A DNA stretch of 64,000 bases from Paenibacillus dokdonensis (GTDB lineage Bacteria > Bacillota > Bacilli > Paenibacillales > Paenibacillaceae), in the NCBI RefSeq assembly GCF_004916975.1, contig NZ_STGQ01000002.1, positions 1,254,079 through 1,318,078 of the forward strand, read 5' to 3'. A program made the position numbers and the translations under genes. Positions 42,794-50,963 of this stretch are shown here, piece after piece. Numbering within the stretch: position 1 is the stretch's first letter; each line of letters starts with the position of its first letter. Below the pieces are notes generated by a model. That model searched no databases, had not been told where the DNA came from, and saw only the letters and a list, made by a program, of their open reading frames with translations.

Positions 42794-43483
42794 TTAATCT
42801 TGATGTTCGTATTTATGCTGGTGAGAGTGACGGGACGAATTTACGTATTTATGCTTAGTGTTATCTGATGATGATTGCTGGTCACTTTTTGAGTTTGTCG
42901 CAGGCGGGGCGGTTTTATCGGTCTGTGCATCTGTCGAAGGTTGGGAGCTTGTATCGGTTGATGAATTTGCACGGGTATTGGCGGCTTGTCCATCGTCAGG
43001 CAATACACGGCGAATTGTATTAATCCGGGACTCCCATGAGCTAAGATCGGAAATGGTTACTCCGGGTTTGCCATAGGTATGCAAAATTTGTCCATTTCCG
43101 ATATAGATTGCCACATGGTGTATAGGCGTGTAGAAAAAGATAAGGTCACCGGGTTTGAGTTGATTTCTTGGCACATAGGTTCCTGCGGTGGACTGCTGTC
43201 TTGAATCCCGTGGAAGTGTGATGCCATTTTGTTTGTATACATATTGCGTGAATGAAGAACAATCAAATGTGCTCGTTACACCTGATTTTGAACCGAATTT
43301 ATAAGGAACTCCCAGAAATTGCTTACCTGTAGCAAAGATTTGATCCGCAAGGGATGTAGAGGTTTCTGCTGCGGCAGCATGGGCAGCTTGAGGCATTAGC
43401 AGCACCGTACCTCCTGATAATAATATGGAAAGACTAAGACCTGTACCTAGGAGCAGTTTACCCAATTTTGGTGGTTTCATCAT
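42794..43483 (-). CDS. Secreted NlpC/P60 (C40) peptidase
   Basis: Cell-wall D,L-endopeptidase, about 229 residues from the first ATG after GAAGGAGG. A signal peptide ends near AHA-AA (residue 36). The NlpC/P60 domain has catalytic Cys75 (FDCSSF), His123 (HHVAIYIGNG) and a third polar residue, His135. The C-terminal 65 residues are a Ser/Thr/Asn-rich, His-containing tail of low complexity. There is no LysM or SH3 wall-binding domain. It is convergent with the two-component operon, six bp from its end. Confidence 0.9.
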   Translation of the reverse strand: MMKPPKLGKLLLGTGLSLSILLSGGTVLLMPQAAHAAAAETSTSLADQIFATGKQFLGVPYKFGSKSGVTSTFDCSSFTQYVYKQNGITLPRDSRQQSTAGTYVPRNQLKPGDLIFFYTPIHHVAIYIGNGQILHTYGKPGVTISDLSSWESRINTIRRVLPDDGQAANTRANSSTDTSSQPSTDAQTDKTAPPATNSKSDQQSSSDNTKHKYVNSSRHSHQHKYEHQD

Positions 43484-43551
43484 TGTAACTTCCTCCTTCG
43501 GAAATATGTGTTTAGGCATCGATCACCTGGTTCCAAAATAACATATAAAAA

Positions 43552-43584
43552 AATCCCACTATTTACTGCATTCTTCATGGGATT
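43552..43584 (-). terminator. Terminator-like hairpin in the NlpC/P60 leader
   Basis: On the minus strand AATCCCA / TGGGATT is followed by TTTTTT, 70 bp before the peptidase start. It could be an attenuator or end a transcript from upstream. The remainder of 43484-43787 has no gene. Confidence 0.5.
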
Positions 43585-43611
43585 AGAGCTGGCTTGAGTT
43601 TGCCGGATAAA

Positions 43612-43631
43612 ATGAGAATTGCATGAGAGTT
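43612..43631 (-). promoter_or_regulatory. Direct repeat, candidate OmpR-type operator
   Basis: ATGAGAATT (43612-43620) and ATGAGAGTT (43623-43631) repeat with an 11-bp period, the arrangement typical of PhoB/OmpR-family sites. It lies about 130 bp upstream of the NlpC/P60 start, next to the two-component system genes. Confidence 0.4.
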
Positions 43632-43720
43632 TTCTCACGATACATTCATTGACACCCCATCACGATTTAACTTTCCATTTAATGAGGCTGTTTGAGAAAT
43701 TAACTCAATATTGAGCATGA

Positions 43721-43757
43721 AAAAGGCGGTCTCCGCGTCAACGGAGGCCGCCTTTCG
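43721..43757 (-). terminator. Terminator of the GNAT gene
   Basis: Stem AAAGGCGGTCTCCG / CGGAGGCCGCCTTT, with a T run on the minus strand, about 30 bp after the acetyltransferase stop. Confidence 0.82.
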
Positions 43758-43787
43758 TATACTGAATTCTTTGTATTTAATGATGCG

Positions 43788-44345
43788 TCAACGTGCGGAC
43801 GGCTGCATTTTCTCATACAGATTAAAGCCGCTTGGCGTTTGACCCTTATAAGTAAATCCGGCGCCGCTGTACAGCTGGTTCAGCGCAGGTACGGATGCGA
43901 TACAGTCGAGCCGGACTCTGTCCTTGTCCGGGAATCGGACTCCACGTTCTGCCCACTGCAGTATGGCACTTCCGAGCTGCTCACCGCCGAATTCACGGTT
44001 AATGGCCAACCTGTGCAGATAGACCGCAGGTTCATGGCCTTCTTCACCCCAGAGTGAGCGATCCCAGCTGCTCGCATGCTGCTGGAGAATAACCATGCCG
44101 GCCATGATGTCATCCTGTTTGAAAATAAACACATCGCCGCGGTCAATCGCATTGGTTACCCCGTGTTTGTCTTCACCAGCTAGAAGCTCATGCCACTGCT
44201 TGGATCCTTTGCTTTGCAGCCAAGCCGCTGCCTGAATCATCAGAGCGTTCACGGCTTCTTTATCCTCCGGTCCAGCCTGAGTGGCGCGAATTCCCGGCTT
44301 GATCTCCTGCTCTATAATAATGCATTTCGTGGCATTCATATTCAT
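43788..44345 (-). CDS. GNAT family N-acetyltransferase
   Basis: A GNAT protein of about 185 residues. The acceptor half has IRATQAGPEDKEAVNALMI, and the acetyl-CoA region YLHRLAINREFGGEQLGSAIL replaces the usual Q/RxxGxG/A with EFGGEQLG, a mild deviation. It ends with GFTYKGQTPSGFNLYEKM. The ATG at 44345 lies 11 bp after GGAGGG; a GTG four codons upstream is too close to that site. The substrate is unknown. Confidence 0.85.
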   Translation of the reverse strand: MNMNATKCIIIEQEIKPGIRATQAGPEDKEAVNALMIQAAAWLQSKGSKQWHELLAGEDKHGVTNAIDRGDVFIFKQDDIMAGMVILQQHASSWDRSLWGEEGHEPAVYLHRLAINREFGGEQLGSAILQWAERGVRFPDKDRVRLDCIASVPALNQLYSGAGFTYKGQTPSGFNLYEKMQPSAR

Positions 44346-44533
44346 GTATGTACCCACCCTCCGTGACCATATGGTTCTATTGTAAGAAGTCGCAGGGCAA
44401 TACGCAACTACAAGATCAAGTCGCTGCGGTAGAAATCAGGCTCGTTCATTTCTGCTGCAGGGTGTGCCCGTACAAGCCGCCCCCAGCAGGCTAGCATTGA
44501 ATAGAAGTAGATGGGGAAAGGGGGTGGAAGGGG

Positions 44534-45256
44534 ATGAAGAAAGCTGACTTCATAGCGAAAATAGCACCGCTTGCATCCGCAGATCAGCTTAAGACGGGTG
44601 TTCCGGCCTCACTCACGATCGCACAAGCTGCACTCGAATCTTCATGGGGCGGAAGCGCCCTTACAACCAAAGCGGGCAATTTATTTGGCATCAAAGGCGG
44701 GGGACCGGCCGGTAGTGTCCGGATGCTGACCTCGGAGTATGTTAAAGGGGCTCTGGTCAAAATTTATGCCTATTTTCGCGCATACCACAGCTGGGAAGAA
44801 TCCATTCAGGATCACTCGCGGCTCATCGTAAGTGGAGTGGCGGGGGACCGGCGTTACGCCGGGGCTTTAAATACGGACGGCAGAACGGCGGCGAAAATGA
44901 TTGCGAAAGCCGGCTATGCGACGGACCCGCAGTATGCGGATAAGCTGATTCAAATGATGGATCAGTACAACTTATATCAATATGATGCCCAAGTAGAGGG
45001 GGAGCAGCCCATGACGAAGGAAGAAAAAGCGGCATTCGATGCACTGCAAGCTACGGTAACGAAGCAGGCTGAATGGATGAAGCAGCAGGATGCCTTGCTG
45101 AATATGCCCTGTCCGGCTTGGGCGAAGGATGCTTATGAATTTTATAAACCATTTATTTCAGATGATAAGGGAAGCTATGACTATTGGCGGCAGCTGGTGA
45201 TTCAGTACAGGCATGAGAACGGCATCCGGGTGAACAATCCCGGCAGCTCCAAGTGA
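44534..45256 (+). CDS. Glucosaminidase (GH73-like) without signal peptide
   Basis: A 240-residue protein with a mannosyl-glycoprotein endo-beta-N-acetylglucosaminidase-like (GH73/FlgJ) domain over the first 150 residues. The catalytic Glu is Glu35 in AQAALESSWGGSAL, followed by NLFGIKGGGP and YFRAYHSWEESIQDHSRL. There is no signal peptide or wall-binding repeat. The C-terminal 80 residues are helical and of unknown type. Export may need a holin or lysis, as with phage-type lysins, or the enzyme may act late in sporulation; both are inference. Confidence 0.85.
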   Translation: MKKADFIAKIAPLASADQLKTGVPASLTIAQAALESSWGGSALTTKAGNLFGIKGGGPAGSVRMLTSEYVKGALVKIYAYFRAYHSWEESIQDHSRLIVSGVAGDRRYAGALNTDGRTAAKMIAKAGYATDPQYADKLIQMMDQYNLYQYDAQVEGEQPMTKEEKAAFDALQATVTKQAEWMKQQDALLNMPCPAWAKDAYEFYKPFISDDKGSYDYWRQLVIQYRHENGIRVNNPGSSK

Positions 45257-45297
45257 GCAGCTGCTGAACGTTGCCAGATTTCTGATCAACAATACGA

Positions 45298-45330
45298 AAT
45301 CCCTGCGGGAAGCCAGCCCTCAGGGATTCT
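45298..45330. terminator. Terminator between convergent genes
   Basis: Stem AATCCCTG / CAGGGATT downstream of the glucosaminidase gene, 10 bp before the end of the convergent L,D-transpeptidase gene. Confidence 0.65.
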
Positions 45331-45338
45331 CACGGTGG

Positions 45339-45677
45339 TTACGGCCGGATTGTGACACGCGTTCCTACTGGTACATAAGACGAAAGATCCAGTACATCCT
45401 CATTTTGCATTCGGATACACCCATGCGAGACCTCATGTCCAATGGATGCAGGATCGTTGGTTCCATGTATGCCGTAATGCGGCTTGGAGAGGCCCATCCA
45501 GAGAACGCCAAACGGCCCGCCGGGATTCTCCTGCTTATTGATGATTCTGTATTCGCCTGTCGGTGTGCTGGTCAGCATTTTACCGATACCAACAGGATAG
45601 GCTTTGGTAACCTGATCGCCGTCCAGCAGGTAGAGCATGCGGTCAGAAAGATCGACAATGATCCGGTAATTCGGCAT
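45339..45677 (-). CDS. L,D-transpeptidase (YkuD domain)
   Basis: A minimal YkuD-type L,D-transpeptidase of about 112 residues with catalytic motif HGTNDPASIGHEVSHGCIRM (His, then Ser-His-Gly-Cys). It begins directly with the catalytic domain (PNYRIIVDLSDRMLYLL) and lacks LysM, signal peptide and anchor. ATG at 45677 is chosen because AAGGAG lies 8 bp upstream; earlier in-frame starts are too close. It makes 3-3 or lipoprotein-type crosslinks in relatives. Cytoplasmic-looking short YkuD proteins are known in spore formers. Confidence 0.88.
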   Translation of the reverse strand: MPNYRIIVDLSDRMLYLLDGDQVTKAYPVGIGKMLTSTPTGEYRIINKQENPGGPFGVLWMGLSKPHYGIHGTNDPASIGHEVSHGCIRMQNEDVLDLSSYVPVGTRVTIRP

Positions 45678-45774
45678 TTGCATCACTCCTTAATTTCAGA
45701 GTATGTTAGTAGTATGGGGAACGTAATCACTGACAAGCGTGAAATATTTTTCGGATAAAGGAGTTATGAATGTC

Positions 45775-46773
45775 ATGCGCCGTAAAAAGGCACTGCAGTA
45801 CAGTAGTTTCGGTGTTTTATTGCTGATCGCCACCTTGTTTATCTGGAGAGAAGGTCCCTATGTTTATCATCCGGTCCGTTCGAGCACTGCGGTTCACAAT
45901 AAGGAAGGATCAAGTGCCGTCCGGGTTCATGGTTTTATTTCTACCAGACCGACACCCGATGCCATTTATTATAAAAATAAAGTCATTGTATTGATGTATC
46001 ATGATGTGCGGCCGCATCCCACCAACATCAAAAGTCTGGACACGGTGGTCTTCAAGCAGCAGCTGGATGCCATGAAGGCGAACGGATTCCACTGGATTAC
46101 GATGGAGCAGTATGCCGATTTTATTACGAAACGCCGGCCGGTGCCGGATAATGCGGTGCTGATGACGTTTGACGATGGCTATGAGACGTTCTACCAGCAT
46201 GTATATCCGATATTGGAGCAGTATCATGTGCCCGCTACCAACTTCCTGATTGTCGCCACGGTAGGCAGCAAGAAGCTTCCGGGCATTCCCAAGCTTGACT
46301 GGCAGCAGGTACAGGCGATGCATCGGATGGGGATTGACTTCTATAGCCATACCTACGACTCTCATGCATACGGCTATATCCGGATTGCAGGCAAAAGGAA
46401 GGATCGCGCCGAGCCAATGTTGATGGGACCGGCGGATAACAAAACGCTGCATCATGTGGAAAGTAATGAGGAATATGACCGGCGCGTGACCGGTGATCTG
46501 GGGCTGTCCGATCAGATTCTGCGGGAAAAGATCGGTAATACACGTAATATTCTTGCTTTTCCTTACGGTGGATACTCCAAGTCTGTAATCGATATCTGTC
46601 AAAACCTTGGCATTCAAGTCACCTTTTCCGTCAAGCAGGGAATCAACAGTCCGGGACAATATATCGGCTATCGCGTCAATGCCGGAGGAATGGATAACAA
46701 TCCGATAGCGCTCCTTGAATATATGAAGAGGGGCGCACCGATCAAATCGCCGATCAAAGGCTACAAGGTATAG
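45775..46773 (+). CDS. Polysaccharide deacetylase family protein
   Basis: A membrane-anchored NodB-type deacetylase, about 332 residues. One N-terminal helix (FGVLLLIATLFIW) is followed by a linker and the catalytic domain. Metal and catalytic motifs are YHDVRPH, LMTFDDGYETF (Asp pair) and SHTYDSH, ending with AFPYGGYS. ATG at 45775 (MRRKKALQ) is 11 bp from AAAGGAG. The target may be peptidoglycan or an exopolysaccharide such as poly-GlcNAc. Confidence 0.88.
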   Translation: MRRKKALQYSSFGVLLLIATLFIWREGPYVYHPVRSSTAVHNKEGSSAVRVHGFISTRPTPDAIYYKNKVIVLMYHDVRPHPTNIKSLDTVVFKQQLDAMKANGFHWITMEQYADFITKRRPVPDNAVLMTFDDGYETFYQHVYPILEQYHVPATNFLIVATVGSKKLPGIPKLDWQQVQAMHRMGIDFYSHTYDSHAYGYIRIAGKRKDRAEPMLMGPADNKTLHHVESNEEYDRRVTGDLGLSDQILREKIGNTRNILAFPYGGYSKSVIDICQNLGIQVTFSVKQGINSPGQYIGYRVNAGGMDNNPIALLEYMKRGAPIKSPIKGYKV

Positions 46774-46783
46774 AATAATTGGA

Positions 46784-46826
46784 AAACCCCCGGGAAGCTG
46801 CCTTTAGCAGCCCACCCGGGGGTTTA
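46784..46826 (+). terminator. Rho-independent terminator
   Basis: Eleven-base perfect stem AAACCCCCGGG / CCCGGGGGTTT after the deacetylase gene. Confidence 0.85.
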
Positions 46827-47309
46827 TGTTTTGGTCTGGCGCAGCACGACGCCAACTATCTAACCCCTGACAGTCTCACAACAGACTGCAGCCGGTTCCT
46901 GGTTTTCTTGTTGTGTAACAGAATAATGACATTTCTAAAACAACAAAAGCCCTACCTCTCTTTTGTCCTTGCGGCTCCGATGACCGCGCCAGTGTGAATC
47001 AGAATTTCGTCTTTACATAAACTCATACTTCGTTTGGGTTATTCAAAATAGGAATTTAAAACTTCGTGGTCACGAAGAGTTATTCTTCTTGCGAGGAACG
47101 AATATGGGGTTAAATGAAACTTACAATATTTAATAATATCATAGATGTAATGAAATGGCAAGAGCAGGGGGCGGTTTCTTACCCTCGAAGCTCGCCCTTC
47201 GCCTTGATTTCAGGAGATTTCCGCGGAAGTCCTCATTCCGATATTATTGTGAACTATAGACACTTCCATTATCATCGAAGTATGGAATGCTAAACTGGGA
47301 GTGAAGATC
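46827..47309. other. Gene-free region upstream of the ArsR gene
   Basis: No convincing coding sequence in about 480 bp. It holds a 16-bp palindrome CTTCGTGGTCACGAAG near 47073 and an inverted repeat TTCCAT / ATGGAA (47264-47269, 47282-47287) just upstream of the regulator gene. The latter could be an autoregulatory operator. The region may include remnants of older genes, but none was recognised. Confidence 0.5.
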
Positions 47310-47999
47310 ATGGGTGCAAATCCGAAGATGGCAGAGCTTGTTTCTCTTCTCGGAGAGACGTCACGGGCAGCGATTTTAACGAGTCTTATGGATGGACGTT
47401 TTCATACCGCAAGTGAATTGGCTTTAGAGGCAGGCATCACGCCTCAGACCGCAAGCTTTCATTTGGCGAAAATGACCGCTGGCATGCTGGTCACGGCCGA
47501 GAAGCATGGACGCTATCGTTATTATAAATTGGCGGGACAAGAAATTGCACAAATTCTGGAAACGCTCCTTACGATTTCAAAACCAGCTGAAATTAGGTCA
47601 CTAAGGCAATCTACCCAGATGAAAGCCTTATGCGAAGCCCGGACCTGTTATGATCATTTGGCAGGGAAGCTGGGTGTCCGCTTGACCCAGTCAATGATGG
47701 ATAACAAGTATATTGAAAAGGGGCAAGAGGAGTTTACCGTGACTCCAGAGGGGGAACGGTTTTTCACAGAGCTTGGTCTGGATCTGCCTGCTTTGCGTAA
47801 ACAGCGCAGGTCTTTCAGCCGGATTTGCCTGGACTGGAGTGAGCGGCAGCATCATCTTGCAGGGACGCTCGGGCATGCCGTTGTATCCCGCCTTTTTGAA
47901 ATGAAATGGATTGAAAGGGCTGCTTCCGGACGGGCGGTTATCGTTACAGAGCAAGGAAGGGCCGGACTGAAGAGAGATTTTGGTATCAGTGACATATGA
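47310..47999 (+). CDS. ArsR-family HTH regulator with long C-terminal domain
   Basis: A 229-residue winged-helix regulator. The ArsR-like HTH spans residues 5-85 (ETSRAAILTSLMDGRFHTAS, then QTASFHLAKMTAGMLV and the wing KHGRYRYYKL). It has about 140 more residues with KALCEARTCYDHLAGKLGV, seen in a larger ArsR subfamily of Bacillales. Cysteines in CEARTC could form a metal or redox site, which is inference. GGGAGTG precedes the ATG. Confidence 0.85.
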   Translation: MGANPKMAELVSLLGETSRAAILTSLMDGRFHTASELALEAGITPQTASFHLAKMTAGMLVTAEKHGRYRYYKLAGQEIAQILETLLTISKPAEIRSLRQSTQMKALCEARTCYDHLAGKLGVRLTQSMMDNKYIEKGQEEFTVTPEGERFFTELGLDLPALRKQRRSFSRICLDWSERQHHLAGTLGHAVVSRLFEMKWIERAASGRAVIVTEQGRAGLKRDFGISDI

Positions 48000-48254
48000 A
48001 TATAGGTGAAAATAGGAGAAGACGCAATGAGCAATCGCTGCAGTCTTCTTTTTTTGTAAGCCGAAGGGCGAAAATATGTATTTTACAACAAAATAGAGGG
48101 CCAAGACTTAAAAAAAGAGGAGAAAATCGAGAAAAACGAAACGTTTCACAAGATTTTTGTCACAATTTTCCGCCTTTCGACCGATATTTATAGTAGTAAT
48201 GAACCAATTCGTTCATTTTATATAGCTATCTTATTTAAAGGAAGGCTCTATTGT

Positions 48255-49796
48255 ATGAATACCGAATCCGCCTGTCCGGGGGCAATAAAGCTTTACCGGT
48301 CGTTTCTGAACAAGTTGTTGCGCAATTATCTGATTGGTTCGCTGCTGGCCGTTCTGGTTGTAGGCAGCGCAATCGTTTTGACGACACTTGACGTACCTCC
48401 GGATGAATATAAACGTCTCGTATTCATTCTACTGATTTCACTCGTCTTTATGGCTGCAGCAGAGTTAACTGTCTTTTACCGTCATCTGGCTCCCATAAGG
48501 AGAGGGCTTTTGTCGCCGGATGCTGATTTGGATGAGCTGAAAAAAGCCTACATGCAGACGCACCGGCTGCCGCTGTTGTCCGTTTACCGGATTCTTGTCC
48601 CGCATCTGCTAGGCTTGTCCATTCCGGCAGTGCTCCTTACAGCCTGGATGCTGTCCAAAGGGCTTTTGGACTTTCCGGCATTTTACCTGGCCGTAGCGGC
48701 CTTGGGGGCAGCCCTGGTAGCCAGTATGCACGCCATGTTTGATTTTTTTCTGTCTACGGCTGCGATTCGCCCGCTGTTGATTGAATTGAAAATGCAGGCA
48801 AAGATGAGGTTCCAGGTTGAACTGGATCCGGAAGGCCATGTGTTTTTGTCCATTCGTCCCAAGTTTCTTGTCAGCGGTATGCTGATCGGCATGTCACCAC
48901 TGCTGCTGTTCAGTCTGGCAGCGCAAATCCGTCTGAAAAGTCTGGACAGCGCCATGTTTCAGAACTACTGGGGCTGGGCAGGTCTCATTCTGATCATCGA
49001 CATTGCCTTCGCGTATACAGGGGCGCGGTTAATTACGCAGGATATTGAGCGCCCTATCTCCAAGCTGTACGACGCAATAAATGATATCAAGGAAGGGCGG
49101 ATGACGAAGGTCCAGAATATTTACTCGGATGAATTCTCCAAACTCGTTGCCGGCTTCAACATGATGGTGGGCGCACTACAGACAAGAGAAGAGCAGAGTC
49201 AGGCTATGCTGGACAGCTATTTTGTTACGCTTGCCGTGGCTTTGGATGCTCGCGATCCTTATACCGCAGGTCATTCGCTCCGTGTGGCTGAATATTCAGA
49301 GCTGATTGGCAGGCTTTGCGGGTTGTCCCCTGAGGACCTTATGGTGATCCGCAAGTCCGCACTACTGCATGATATCGGGAAAATAGGTGTGCGTGATACC
49401 GTCTTGCTGAAGGAGGGGCGGCTGACGGATGAGGAGTTTGATCAGATTAAGCTTCATCCGGGCCTCGGGGAAAATATTTTGCTTCAGATCGAACCGAAGG
49501 ATGCCATGGCCGTGTTGCTGCCCGGTGTTCGCTCCCATCATGAGCGTTATGATGGCAAGGGATACCCGGACGGTCTTGCGGGAGAAGAAATACCGCTGCT
49601 CGGGCGGATCATTGCTGTGGCAGATGCCTATGATGCGATGACATCCGACCGTCCTTACCGCAAGGGAATGGCATCATCTGTTGCGCTGTTAATTCTGGAT
49701 GAAGGCAGGGGCACCCAGTGGGACCCGGTGTTTGCGAAGGTTTTTGTGGATCATATGAGGAAGCAGCTGCCCTCCATACCCAAGCATGGGGCATAA
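48255..49796 (+). CDS. HD-GYP domain phosphodiesterase, membrane-bound
   Basis: A 513-residue membrane protein with about six hydrophobic segments in the first 260 residues and a HAMP-like linker (RLITQDIERPISKLYDAI). A complete C-terminal HD-GYP domain follows: His340, HD at 372-373 (LLHDIGKIG), His401, SHHERYDGKGYP (GYP at 436-438) and VADAYDAMTSDRPYR. Such proteins hydrolyse c-di-GMP to GMP. All metal ligands appear intact, so activity is likely. AAGGAAGG lies before the ATG. A strong terminator follows. Confidence 0.92.
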   Translation: MNTESACPGAIKLYRSFLNKLLRNYLIGSLLAVLVVGSAIVLTTLDVPPDEYKRLVFILLISLVFMAAAELTVFYRHLAPIRRGLLSPDADLDELKKAYMQTHRLPLLSVYRILVPHLLGLSIPAVLLTAWMLSKGLLDFPAFYLAVAALGAALVASMHAMFDFFLSTAAIRPLLIELKMQAKMRFQVELDPEGHVFLSIRPKFLVSGMLIGMSPLLLFSLAAQIRLKSLDSAMFQNYWGWAGLILIIDIAFAYTGARLITQDIERPISKLYDAINDIKEGRMTKVQNIYSDEFSKLVAGFNMMVGALQTREEQSQAMLDSYFVTLAVALDARDPYTAGHSLRVAEYSELIGRLCGLSPEDLMVIRKSALLHDIGKIGVRDTVLLKEGRLTDEEFDQIKLHPGLGENILLQIEPKDAMAVLLPGVRSHHERYDGKGYPDGLAGEEIPLLGRIIAVADAYDAMTSDRPYRKGMASSVALLILDEGRGTQWDPVFAKVFVDHMRKQLPSIPKHGA

Positions 49797-49803
49797 CAAA
49801 AGG

Positions 49804-49836
49804 AAAGCGTCCGCCGGAAACGGCGGACGCTTTTTA
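49804..49836 (+). terminator. Rho-independent terminator
   Basis: Stem AAAGCGTCCGCCG / CGGCGGACGCTTT closed by GAAA, with a T-rich tail. Confidence 0.9.
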
Positions 49837-49887
49837 TTTTGGAGGACTGGCTTTTGTTTTGCAGACAATTCAGGGTAGTGATCATTT

Positions 49888-49959
49888 TGTGAAATTCATA
49901 ACAAATAATAATTTGCATCGACTTCGCTCATTGAAGCTTTGACAGAACACAGCTATAAT
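49888..49959 (+). promoter_or_regulatory. eetA promoter with Fnr/Crp-like half-palindrome
   Basis: TTGAAG (49931-49936) and TATAAT (49954-49959) with a 17-bp spacer form the likely promoter of the eet operon. Upstream, TGTGAAATTCATAACA (49888-49903) matches the Fnr/Crp pattern TGTGA-N6-TCACA with one mismatch in the second half. Its centre is about 70 bp before the expected start site. It also resembles an imperfect Rex site. Confidence 0.45.
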
Positions 49960-50007
49960 GGGGGCATCTAAGATTTGAAACTTTAAAAAATAAGGGAGTT
50001 TCGCGCT

Positions 50008-50400
50008 ATGAAACGTGGAGACCTGCTGCTTATTTCCGTGATTTTGGCGGCCGCCCTGCTGTTGATGGTTCCAAGATGGGTTCAAGGCGGTCAGATAAGT
50101 GAAAAAAATCACAATACTCCGCTGACAGCCGTGATTAAAGTAGAGGGAAAGGTATTTCAGACCGTCACGCTTACGAAGGAAGAACAGACGGTTGAAATCC
50201 GGACCAAGCGCGGCTACAACCTGATTAAAGTGCAGGATTACGGGATTGAGATGGTGGACGCTGACTGTCCGGATGAGATATGTCTGACATTCGGCTTCAA
50301 AACCAAGAAGGGGGACACCATTGTCTGCTTGCCGCACCGGGTCATCGTCGAAGTTGAAGGCACGGGCGGAGAAGGGGAGGGTACGGATGCCATTATCTGA
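50008..50400 (+). CDS. eetA: EetA-like NusG domain II membrane-anchored protein
   Basis: A 130-residue protein with one N-terminal membrane helix (DLLLISVILAAALLLMV) and an extracytoplasmic NusG domain II-like beta module with a CPDEIC pair near residue 90. It corresponds to EetA of the Listeria flavin-based electron transfer locus, a membrane protein proposed to pass electrons from quinol toward extracytoplasmic flavin. It overlaps eetB by 14 bases. AAGGGAG precedes the ATG. The identification rests on domain type plus neighbours. Confidence 0.85.
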   Translation: MKRGDLLLISVILAAALLLMVPRWVQGGQISEKNHNTPLTAVIKVEGKVFQTVTLTKEEQTVEIRTKRGYNLIKVQDYGIEMVDADCPDEICLTFGFKTKKGDTIVCLPHRVIVEVEGTGGEGEGTDAII

Positions 50401-50935
50401 TGAAGAAACATCGCTTGTCCTGAAAAGGACGGTCATGATTGCGATTTTTGCCGCGGTGGCGGTTGTGCTCAGCATTGCTGAATCCATGATTCCGGTGAAC
50501 ATCCAGATTCCGGGTGCCAAGCTGGGTCTCGCGAATATTATGATTTTGACTTGTCTGTATTTTTTAAGGGCTAGGGATGCGCTGATGCTGGTGGTGCTGA
50601 AGACCATTTTAACTGCTTTTATTTTCGGAACCTTCTCGAGCCTGTTGTTCAGCCTGTTCGGCTCACTGTTCAGCTTTGCGGTCATGGCATTTCTAATGAA
50701 GCTTGGCCGGCGCAGGTTGAGCCTTGTCGGTATCAGCATCACAGGCGGGATCGCCCACAATATTGGGCAGCTTGCAGCAGCCTCCATCGTCTTTTCCACC
50801 TTGAATATTTTCTACTATCTGCCGGCGCTGCTGATCAGCGGCATTGCCACAGGCATTCTGGTGGGGATCGCCGTTCGATATCTGGTCACTTCTTTATCAA
50901 GGCTATCCTTGTTTGATCCGTTCATGAAGGCTTAA
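50387..50935 (+). CDS. eetB: EetB-like Gx transporter family membrane protein
   Basis: A 182-residue membrane protein with about five helices, annotated in many genomes as Gx transporter or heptaprenyl diphosphate synthase component I. Conserved phrases are IPGAKLGLANIMI and GGIAHNIGQLAAA. ATG at 50387 follows GGGGAGGG and lies inside the end of eetA. It equals EetB in the Listeria system. The prenyl-synthase label is probably a misnomer for this membrane protein; its exact role is unknown. Confidence 0.87.
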   Translation: MPLSDEETSLVLKRTVMIAIFAAVAVVLSIAESMIPVNIQIPGAKLGLANIMILTCLYFLRARDALMLVVLKTILTAFIFGTFSSLLFSLFGSLFSFAVMAFLMKLGRRRLSLVGISITGGIAHNIGQLAAASIVFSTLNIFYYLPALLISGIATGILVGIAVRYLVTSLSRLSLFDPFMKA

Positions 50936-50963
50936 GTGATCTGCACGCAAGGGGGAAGTTCAT

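Noticed and set aside
46779..46997. 72-codon ORF after the polysaccharide deacetylase gene
   Set aside because: It begins inside the rho-independent terminator and has no ribosome site or family resemblance.
47073..47088. CTTCGTGGTCACGAAG palindrome as an operator
   Set aside because: It is more than 200 bp from the nearest start codon with no promoter beside it; too little to call.
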